Assembly (NCBI GenBank): GCA_002683535.1
Contig: NYTO01000005.1
Span: forward strand, 13,495-18,524
Length of the DNA stretch: 5,030 bases
Origin: SAR116 cluster bacterium
GTDB lineage: Bacteria; Pseudomonadota; Alphaproteobacteria; Puniceispirillales; Puniceispirillaceae
Direction: 5' to 3'
Shown piece after piece: positions 1 through 5,030 of the stretch; within the stretch, counting starts at the first letter, position 1; each line of letters begins with the position of its first letter. A model generated the notes under the pieces. That model ran no database searches, was not told the origin of the DNA, and worked only from the letters and a program-made list of their open reading frames with translations. A program made the translations under genes and the position numbers.

Positions 1-573
1 CTGTCCGTGAAACCGCAATTGAAAGCGCCTGCTGGTGGCGGTGAAGACCCGACCGTTATTGATAATCTTTTTGCCTTTGACAAGGGCTTTGGCCTGCCAT
101 TCGATGCCGAGGTCTATTACTTTGCAATCCTTGTCATCATGGTTGCGCTGATGTTGCAGAAGACGCGTTTTGGCAACTGGATTTATGCGGCAGGCGGTGA
201 TCCGACTGCGGCGCGGGCAGTTGGTGTGCCGGTCAACCGGGTGAAGATCAGCCTGTTCATGCTGTCTGCGTGCCTTGCCTGTCTGCTGGGTGTTCTGACG
301 GTGATGACATCAGGTGCATCGGACCCCAAAGCCGGTGACTTCCGCGAACTTCACGCTATTGCGGCAGCGGTGATTGGTGGTTGCGCATTGACTGGCGGAT
401 ATGGCTCGGTGGTTGGCGCGGTGCTGGGGGCGTTTATTTTCGCCATTGCCAGCCGTGGGATCAATTTCGTGCCTTTCATCGACAACAACATGTTCCGGGT
501 GATGCTGGGGCTGCTTATTCTTGGCGCAGCGTTCCTGAACCAGTTCCTTCGCAATCGGGTCTTGAGGGGATAG
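1..573 (+). CDS. Sugar ABC transporter permease, C-terminal part (likely inositol importer)
   Basis: This is an inner-membrane permease subunit of a carbohydrate ABC importer of the BPD_transp_2 (RbsC/FrcC/IatP-like) family. The reading frame is open from the first base, so the gene starts upstream and only the last 190 residues are seen; family members are usually about 310-350 residues. Hydrophobic segments lie at about residues 38-53, 82-102, 118-134, 135-153 and 164-182 of the visible part. Two family hallmarks are clear: the cytoplasmic loop that contacts the ATPase (GNWIYAAGGDPTAARAVGV, residues 58-76), and the conserved IAAAVIGGCALTGGYGSVVGA stretch, residues 120-140. The stop codon is 2 nt before the ATPase gene, so the two are surely co-transcribed. 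The substrate is not readable from this fragment. Inositol is inferred from the iol genes downstream, and another sugar or polyol remains possible. The family call is firm. Confidence 0.93.
   Translation: MSVKPQLKAPAGGGEDPTVIDNLFAFDKGFGLPFDAEVYYFAILVIMVALMLQKTRFGNWIYAAGGDPTAARAVGVPVNRVKISLFMLSACLACLLGVLTVMTSGASDPKAGDFRELHAIAAAVIGGCALTGGYGSVVGAVLGAFIFAIASRGINFVPFIDNNMFRVMLGLLILGAAFLNQFLRNRVLRG
564..569 (+). promoter_or_regulatory. Ribosome binding site of the ABC ATPase gene
   Basis: GAGGGG lies inside the last codons of the permease gene and ends 6 nt before the ATG at 576. It fixes the ATPase start at 576, although the same frame is open further upstream within the permease gene. Its position suggests translational coupling of permease and ATPase. 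Confidence 0.75.
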
Positions 574-575
574 CC

Positions 576-1361
576 ATGGCACAGCAGACAACACCGCCGA
601 CAATCCAGTTGAAGGGCGTTTCCAAGTTCTTTGGCAACATCATCGCCCTGAAGGATGTGTCGTTCGAGGCCCGCAAGGGTCAGGTCACGGCTCTTCTTGG
701 TGATAACGGTGCCGGTAAATCCACCCTGATCAAGGTCCTGTCGGGGGTTCATATTCCCGATGAAGGGGAAATCCTGATTGACGGACAGCCGACTATCTTC
801 AAGACCCCGCGTGATGCCGCTGTGTCAGGCATCGGAACCGTGTATCAGGATCTGGCGTTGCAGTCCCTGATGAGTGTGACCCGCAATTTCTTTCTGGGGC
901 GCGAAATCAGCAAGGGTCTGTTTCTGGACATGAACAGCATGAACGAGATCACGCGCACCGAGATGGCCAAGCTTGGCATCGATGTCGCTGATCCGACCCA
1001 GCCCATCGGCACCATGTCTGGCGGCCAGCGGCAGACGCTGGCGATTGCGCGTGCCATCTATTTTGGAGCCAAGGTGCTGATCCTTGATGAGCCGACATCA
1101 GCGCTTGGCCAGAAACAGCAGCTTGAGGTACTGCGCACCGTGAATCAGGTGCGCGAGATGAACGAGATTGCGATCATCTTCATTACCCACAATGATATGC
1201 ATGCCCGGTTGATCGGGGACCGCTATACCTTCCTCAATCGCGGGCGGGTGTTGGCTGACGGTGAACGGGACGTGATCGATATGGACAATTTGCGGGCGCT
1301 GATGGCGGGAGGAGCCGAGCTTGCCGAGCTGGAGTCCGAATTCCAGAATGCATCCGCATGA
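576..1361 (+). CDS. Sugar ABC transporter ATP-binding protein, single-domain (FrcA-like)
   Basis: This 261-residue cytoplasmic ATPase powers the sugar importer whose permease is encoded just upstream. All nucleotide-binding motifs are visible: Walker A GDNGAGKST (residues 42-50), Q-loop Q91 in VYQD, the ABC signature MSGGQ (147-151), Walker B VLILDEP with D171 and catalytic E172, and H-loop H205 in ITHN. The D-loop reads SALG instead of the common SALD. I recall this as usual in FrcA-like importers, so the change is not a sign of decay. The protein has one ATPase domain. Many RbsA/MglA-type sugar importers, including Caulobacter IatA for inositol, have two fused domains of about 500 residues in total. 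This one should therefore work as a homodimer, as FrcA does. The ATG at 576 is chosen because of the GAGGGG site before it and because the N-terminus fits the family. A role in inositol import is inferred from the neighbours. Confidence 0.95.
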   Translation: MAQQTTPPTIQLKGVSKFFGNIIALKDVSFEARKGQVTALLGDNGAGKSTLIKVLSGVHIPDEGEILIDGQPTIFKTPRDAAVSGIGTVYQDLALQSLMSVTRNFFLGREISKGLFLDMNSMNEITRTEMAKLGIDVADPTQPIGTMSGGQRQTLAIARAIYFGAKVLILDEPTSALGQKQQLEVLRTVNQVREMNEIAIIFITHNDMHARLIGDRYTFLNRGRVLADGERDVIDMDNLRALMAGGAELAELESEFQNASA

Positions 1362-1372
1362 CATCAGAGTGC

Positions 1373-1377
1373 AGGGG
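1373..1377 (+). promoter_or_regulatory. Possible, closely spaced ribosome binding site of the regulator gene
   Basis: AGGGG ends only 2 nt before the GTG start at 1380, closer than the usual 5-9 nt. No better purine-rich site precedes any other in-frame start: TTG at 1410 and GTG at 1440 are no better placed. Weak initiation or coupling to the ATPase stop at 1359-1361, in the same frame, would be consistent with low expression of a regulator. Confidence 0.4.
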
Positions 1378-1379
1378 TT

Positions 1380-2246
1380 GTGAGTTCAAAGATAACCAGA
1401 CTTGAGGCATTGACAGATATCTCGGCATTTGTTGCCGAGGTGCGTGCATCACACGCCATCCTACCGCGCAAGCTGCAGCAGATAGCTGACTATACCCAAC
1501 AGTTTCCCGACCGTGTGGCACTGGATTCAATCACTGAACTGGCCCACCAGATCGGCACACACCCATCAACACTCGTGCGTTTCTCGCAGCATTTCGGGTT
1601 CAGCGGTTTCAGCGAATTGCAGCGGCTGTACCGCGATCATCTGCGCAGCAATTCAGTTGGCTACAGTTCGCGCCTTGAGGGCATTGACGATGTTGGTGCC
1701 GCAGATGTGTTGCGGGCGATCACGCAGTCTGCGGTGCAATCGGCTACTGATCTTGAAGCCAGCCTTGATTCCAACCTGGTAGGGCAGGCTGTACAGCTGC
1801 TGGCCTCGGCCAACACGATCTGGCTTGCCGGTTCGGGGCGGACAGTGGCCGTGCAATCCTATTTCCAGTATCTGTTTACCGGGCTGGGTATGGTCAGTCA
1901 TGCGCTGGGATCAAATCTTGATCAGGTTGGCAAATATGTGGACTTGATGCGCCCTGACGATGTTCTGGTCGCCACAAGTTTCCGGCCTTATTCACAGGCC
2001 ACCTCGGCGACAGTGACCAAGGCGCGCGCCGCCGGCATTCCGTGTGTCTGTCTGACGGATACCGAAGTCAGTCCGATCTATGGGCCTGTCAGCCTTCTTT
2101 ATTCTGAAGATCAGTTTGCTGGCTTCAGGTCACTCTCGGCCACGATGAGCCTTGCACTGTATCTTGCCATTGAGGCGGGGCGACAGCGTAAAGAAACACA
2201 AAACAGTGATATCTCGTTCAGGATGCGTGACCATGACAGCAAGTGA
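1380..2246 (+). CDS. iolR: MurR/RpiR-family transcriptional regulator, probable inositol regulator IolR
   Basis: This is a 288-residue DNA-binding regulator of the RpiR family, which couples an N-terminal helix-turn-helix to a C-terminal SIS (sugar isomerase) fold that binds phosphosugars. The N-terminal domain covers about residues 15-90. It has the family pattern of a helix ending in QQFPDRVALDSITELA, then a recognition region containing STLVRFSQHFGFSGFSELQ (63-81). The SIS domain covers about 130-265, with IWLAGSGRT at 147-155 and DDVLVATSFRPYSQAT at 193-208. The second loop lacks the plain Ser-Gly-x-Thr form of many SIS domains. The GTG at 1380 is the first in-frame start after the ATPase stop and gives a normal family length. 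Lying between the transporter genes and iolC, it most likely represses these genes until an inositol catabolite binds, as RpiR-type IolR does in rhizobia. The effector and sites are not shown by the sequence. It is unrelated to the DeoR-type IolR of Bacillus. Confidence 0.88.
   Translation: MSSKITRLEALTDISAFVAEVRASHAILPRKLQQIADYTQQFPDRVALDSITELAHQIGTHPSTLVRFSQHFGFSGFSELQRLYRDHLRSNSVGYSSRLEGIDDVGAADVLRAITQSAVQSATDLEASLDSNLVGQAVQLLASANTIWLAGSGRTVAVQSYFQYLFTGLGMVSHALGSNLDQVGKYVDLMRPDDVLVATSFRPYSQATSATVTKARAAGIPCVCLTDTEVSPIYGPVSLLYSEDQFAGFRSLSATMSLALYLAIEAGRQRKETQNSDISFRMRDHDSK
2220..2223 (+). promoter_or_regulatory. Ribosome binding site deciding the iolC start
   Basis: AGGA, inside the end of the regulator gene, lies 9 nt before the ATG at 2233 but only 3 nt before the in-frame GTG at 2227. 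This favours ATG 2233 as the iolC start, giving a 14-nt overlap with the regulator gene and probable translational coupling. Confidence 0.55.
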
Positions 2247-4146
2247 TCCGGTTCTGGATGTGATTTGTATTGGCCGTTCCTCGGTCGATCTGTATGGCGG
2301 ACAAGTTGGTGGGCGGCTCGAAGATATGTCGAGCTTTTCAAAATATATCGGTGGCAGCCCCACCAATATCAGCATCGGCTGTGCAAGGCTTGGCCTGAAA
2401 TCGGCAGTCATCACGCGTGTCGGTGATGAGCATATGGGCAGATTCATCCGTGAAACACTGGCGGATGAGGGCGTTGATACAAGTCATGTCATCACCGATG
2501 ATGAACGGCTGACCGCCCTTGTGTTGCTGGGCATTCGCGATGCTGAACAATTTCCGTTGATTTTCTATCGTGAGAACTGCGCTGATATGGCGATCTGCGA
2601 GGCAGATATCACCGCTGACTTTATCGCCTCTGCCCGCGCCGTTCTGGTCACGGGAACGCATTTCAGCACCGACCGTGTGGCGGCAGCCAGTTTTGCCGCG
2701 ATGAAACTGGCCCGCGCGCATGGCCGCAAGGTGGCGTTTGATATTGATTACCGGCCAAACCTGTGGGCGCTTGGCGGCCATGCTGATGGCGAGAGCCGCT
2801 TTGCCGAAAGCGCGCGTGTGACGGCGCATCTGCAAACTGTGTTGCCGCATTGTGATCTGATTGTCGGCACTGAGGAAGAATGGCATATCGCCGGAGGCAC
2901 CACAGATACCATTGCTGCATTGCAGGCGGCGCGGGCGATCACCGACGCCACAATTGTCTGCAAGCGCGGGCCGCTTGGCTGTGTTGTGTTCGAGGGTGCA
3001 GTCGGTGGGTGGGACAGCGGTGTGGCCTCGCCAGTTCGCGAGATCGAGGTGTTCAACGTGCTGGGGGCGGGCGACGGGTTTATGGCCGGTTTCCTGTCGG
3101 GGTGGTTGCGTGATGAATCGGCGGCTGATTGTGCTCTCTATGCCAATATCTGCGGCGCGCTGGCGGTATCGCGGCATGGCTGCGCACCGTCTTACCCGTC
3201 TCAGGTTGAACTGCGCCACATGATCAGGACGGGAAGTGATCATTTCGCATTGCGCAAGGACAGCCAGCTGGAACAGATCCACTGGGCTACAACGCGCCGG
3301 CGGCGGCATGACCGGCTGTTGGCCTTTGCCTTTGATCATCGCAGCCAGTTTGTCGAATTGGCAGAGGCCAATGGCAAGTCTGATGCAGATATCGATCACT
3401 TCAAGATGATTGCGCTTGGCGCAGTGACCCGCAGCCGGGAAAAGCATGATGGTGTCGGGTTGCTTGTTGATGACAGGCTTGGCCGATCAGCGCTTCATGC
3501 GGCATCGGATCATGACATCTGGATCGGCCGTCCGATTGAACAGTCAGGGGTCATTCCGCTGGCATTTGAAGAAGGCCCTGATCTTGGCAGCCGGCTTGCC
3601 GAATGGCCGGCCAACCACTGTGTCAAGGTGCTGGCGCCTGTCAGAACAGATGATCCCGCTGATCTGATTGCCTATCATGAGGCCGAGATTGTCGGGCTGG
3701 CAGATGCCTGCCGTCAGACTGGCCACGAATTGCTGTTCGAGATTATCACCGGAAATCGTGACAGGACGGCAGCACCGTCACAGATTCTTGCGTTGATGCA
3801 GCGTTTTTATGATTTGGGCGTCGCACCGGACTGGTGGAAGCTTGAACCGGTTGACGATGTCGAATTCTGGACTGGTGCGGGTGATATTGTCCGTGCCAAT
3901 GACCCGCATTTGCAGGGTATCATTGTGCTGGGCAAGGAAATGCCGGACGAACAGCTGGCCCGCGTGCTGGGCGTTGCACGGGGCGAACCGCTGGTGCGCG
4001 GCTTTGCGATCGGACGGACTATTTTCAGTGATGCAGCGCAGCAATGGTTTGCCGGCAGGATTGATGATCAGACGGCACAAGATATGATGTGGGCCGTCTT
4101 TGAACGGCTGATAGCGGCATGGGACAGTGCCGCTGTTGACCGGTAA
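2233..4146 (+). CDS. iolC: Bifunctional 5-dehydro-2-deoxygluconokinase / DUF2090 aldolase-like protein (IolC fusion)
   Basis: This 637-residue cytoplasmic protein has two parts. Residues 1 to about 330 are a PfkB-family kinase of the IolC type, which phosphorylates 5-dehydro-2-deoxy-D-gluconate (DKG) with ATP (EC 2.7.1.92). Visible motifs are DVICIGRSSVDLYG (9-22), the sugar-binding GGSPTNIS (40-47), DYRPNLW (172-178), KRGPLGC (244-250) and the anion hole GAGD with catalytic D281 (278-281). Residues from about 355 to 637 are a DUF2090 domain. It includes AFDHR (366-370), LVDDR (411-415), VKVL (464-467), WWKLEP (534-539) and GFAIGRTIF (590-598). In proteobacteria this fusion is commonly annotated as also carrying DKG-6-phosphate aldolase activity, forming dihydroxyacetone phosphate and malonate semialdehyde. 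K536 in D-x-x-K-x-E-P resembles the Schiff-base region of LacD/YihT class I aldolases; that comparison is my inference. Stand-alone IolC is about 320-340 residues, so this is a true fusion, with no frameshift or stop between the parts. The start is set by the RBS at 2220-2223. iolD follows after 21 nt. Confidence 0.95.
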   Translation: MTASDPVLDVICIGRSSVDLYGGQVGGRLEDMSSFSKYIGGSPTNISIGCARLGLKSAVITRVGDEHMGRFIRETLADEGVDTSHVITDDERLTALVLLGIRDAEQFPLIFYRENCADMAICEADITADFIASARAVLVTGTHFSTDRVAAASFAAMKLARAHGRKVAFDIDYRPNLWALGGHADGESRFAESARVTAHLQTVLPHCDLIVGTEEEWHIAGGTTDTIAALQAARAITDATIVCKRGPLGCVVFEGAVGGWDSGVASPVREIEVFNVLGAGDGFMAGFLSGWLRDESAADCALYANICGALAVSRHGCAPSYPSQVELRHMIRTGSDHFALRKDSQLEQIHWATTRRRRHDRLLAFAFDHRSQFVELAEANGKSDADIDHFKMIALGAVTRSREKHDGVGLLVDDRLGRSALHAASDHDIWIGRPIEQSGVIPLAFEEGPDLGSRLAEWPANHCVKVLAPVRTDDPADLIAYHEAEIVGLADACRQTGHELLFEIITGNRDRTAAPSQILALMQRFYDLGVAPDWWKLEPVDDVEFWTGAGDIVRANDPHLQGIIVLGKEMPDEQLARVLGVARGEPLVRGFAIGRTIFSDAAQQWFAGRIDDQTAQDMMWAVFERLIAAWDSAAVDR

Positions 4147-4156
4147 CAAGCAAGGC

Positions 4157-4161
4157 AGGAG
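4157..4161 (+). promoter_or_regulatory. Ribosome binding site of iolD
   Basis: AGGAG ends 6 nt before the ATG at 4168, in the 21-nt gap after iolC. This strong, well-spaced site selects ATG 4168 over the in-frame ATG at 4189. The gap holds no inverted repeat that could act as a terminator. Confidence 0.8.
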
Positions 4162-4167
4162 ACACTT

Positions 4168-5030
4168 ATGGCAACCGTTCGCCTAACCATGGCGCAGGCG
4201 CTGACCCGCTGGATGACCGCGCAGAGCATTGAACAGCTGGATGGCAGCATAGAACCGGCCTTTGCCGGGGTTTGGGGTATTTTTGGCCATGGCAATGTTG
4301 CCGGTCTTGGCGAGGCTCTGTACCGCGTTCGCGATGAACTGCCGACCTTTCGTGGGCATAATGAACAGTCGATGGCGCATATTGCCATTGCCTATGCCAA
4401 GCAAAAGCAACGCCGGCGGATGATGGCTGTCACCACATCAATCGGGCCGGGGGCGACCAACCTTGCAACGGCAGCGGCGCTGGCGCATGTGAACCGCCTG
4501 CCGGTGCTGCTGTTGCCGGGGGATGTTTTTGCCACCCGTGCGCCTGATCCTGTTTTGCAACAGGTGGAAAGCTTTGCCGATGGCACAGTGTCGGCGAATG
4601 ATTGCCTGCGTCCAATCTCGCGTTATTTCGACAGGATCACCCGCCCGGAACAGCTTCTGCAAGCGTTGCCAAAGGCCATGTCGGTGTTGACCGATCCTGC
4701 TGATTGCGGGCCTGTCACGCTGGGGCTTTGTCAGGATGTGCAGGGTGAAGCCTGGGATTATCCGACAAGTTTCTTTGCGCCGCGGATATGGCATCTGCGC
4801 CGGATTGCCCCTGATGATGCTGAACTGGCGCGCGCGGTTGCGTGCCTGAAAGCGGCCAGGCGTCCACTGATTATCGCCGGCGGTGGTGTACGCTATTCCG
4901 GTGCGGCGGCAGCGCTGGCAGACTTTGCGGCTGGCGCAGGTATTCCGGTGGCCGCAACGCAGGCTGGAAAATCGGCACTTGTCGAGGCGCATGAGATGTA
5001 TGTCGGCTCGCTGGGCGTAACCGGCGCATC
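4168..5030 (+). CDS. iolD: 3D-(3,5/4)-trihydroxycyclohexane-1,2-dione hydrolase IolD, N-terminal part
   Basis: This is the first 287 codons of IolD, a cytoplasmic thiamine-diphosphate enzyme (EC 3.7.1.22). It hydrolyses the ring of the diketo-inositol intermediate to 5-deoxy-D-glucuronate. The frame stays open to the last base, so the rest of the roughly 600-650-residue protein lies downstream. The N-terminal ThDP-binding (pyrimidine) domain covers about residues 5-195, with FGHGNVAGLGEAL (39-51), GHNEQ (63-67) carrying the likely cofactor-activating glutamate E66, TTSIGPGATN (89-98), and PVLLLPGDVFATR (112-124) followed by PDPVLQQ. The segments YFDRITRPEQL (153-163) and GPVTLGLCQDVQGEAWDYP (181-199) are typical of IolD and separate it from acetolactate synthase, its nearest look-alike. 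The central domain begins near residue 215, with RRPLIIAGGGVRYSG at 231-245. The ATG at 4168 is supported by AGGAG upstream. It is the second catabolic gene of the operon. Confidence 0.95.
   Translation, partial: MATVRLTMAQALTRWMTAQSIEQLDGSIEPAFAGVWGIFGHGNVAGLGEALYRVRDELPTFRGHNEQSMAHIAIAYAKQKQRRRMMAVTTSIGPGATNLATAAALAHVNRLPVLLLPGDVFATRAPDPVLQQVESFADGTVSANDCLRPISRYFDRITRPEQLLQALPKAMSVLTDPADCGPVTLGLCQDVQGEAWDYPTSFFAPRIWHLRRIAPDDAELARAVACLKAARRPLIIAGGGVRYSGAAAALADFAAGAGIPVAATQAGKSALVEAHEMYVGSLGVTGA

Noticed and set aside
381..575. Extension of the ATPase frame upstream to an ATG at 381
   Set aside because: It would run through the permease C-terminus in another frame and add about 65 residues unlike any ABC ATPase. 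The ATG at 576 has a well-placed GAGGGG site and gives the family length.
1362..1379. Possible IolR operator before the regulator gene
   Set aside because: I recall GGAA-N6-TTCC as the motif linked to RpiR-type IolR in rhizobia. Reading the window by eye I found no match here or elsewhere, and the gap is too short for a promoter. Any operator is probably upstream of the window.
2338..3447. A 369-codon open frame on the minus strand opposite iolC
   Set aside because: It lies entirely opposite a well-supported iolC kinase domain. Its translation is rich in Cys, His, Arg and Gln with no recognisable domain. Long antisense open frames are expected opposite GC-rich genes with strong codon bias.
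4147..4167. Possible terminator or promoter between iolC and iolD
   Set aside because: The gap is only 21 nt, has no inverted repeat or T-tract, and is largely taken up by the iolD ribosome binding site.
4438..4992. A 184-codon minus-strand open frame opposite iolD
   Set aside because: The plus strand encodes clear IolD motifs throughout this stretch. The minus-strand product has no recognisable domain, an unnatural composition and no convincing start context.
4168..5030. Acetolactate synthase or another ThDP enzyme instead of IolD
   Set aside because: The segments at residues 112-130, 153-163 and 181-199 are IolD-like, and the gene follows iolC directly.

Overview
The window is one continuous stretch of plus-strand genes from a myo-inositol uptake and catabolism (iol) locus. 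It probably comes from an alphaproteobacterium. That assignment is an inference from three things: fairly GC-rich coding sequence, a FrcA-like single-domain sugar ABC ATPase, and an RpiR-family regulator directly before iolC, as in rhizobial iol loci. The genus cannot be told from the sequence.

Layout. Positions 1-573 hold the C-terminal part of a BPD_transp_2-type sugar ABC permease, whose start lies upstream of the window. Positions 576-1361 hold its ATP-binding subunit, 2 nt downstream. Positions 1380-2246 encode a MurR/RpiR-family regulator (HTH plus SIS domain), the likely inositol-responsive IolR. Positions 2233-4146 encode a two-domain IolC, with an N-terminal PfkB sugar kinase fused to a C-terminal DUF2090 aldolase-like domain. 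It overlaps the regulator by 14 nt. Positions 4168-5030 hold the N-terminal 287 codons of IolD, a ThDP-dependent trihydroxycyclohexanedione hydrolase, cut by the window end.

How the genes work together. The permease and ATPase would import a sugar or polyol, most likely inositol judging by the neighbours. The periplasmic binding protein is not in the window. IolD opens the ring of the diketo-inositol intermediate. IolC phosphorylates the later intermediate 5-dehydro-2-deoxy-D-gluconate, and its C-terminal half probably cleaves the phosphorylated product to dihydroxyacetone phosphate and malonate semialdehyde. IolG, IolE and IolB, which complete the pathway, are not visible and may lie outside. 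Gaps between genes are -14 to +21 nt with no visible terminator or promoter, so the whole set looks co-transcribed, with the regulator inside the operon.

There is no non-coding stretch longer than about 20 nt, and I saw no RNA gene, mobile element, CRISPR array or extended repeat. I see no sign of a previously undescribed system. The points most worth a second look are the kinase-aldolase fusion, the single-domain transporter ATPase in an inositol locus, and the variant SIS ligand loop of the regulator.
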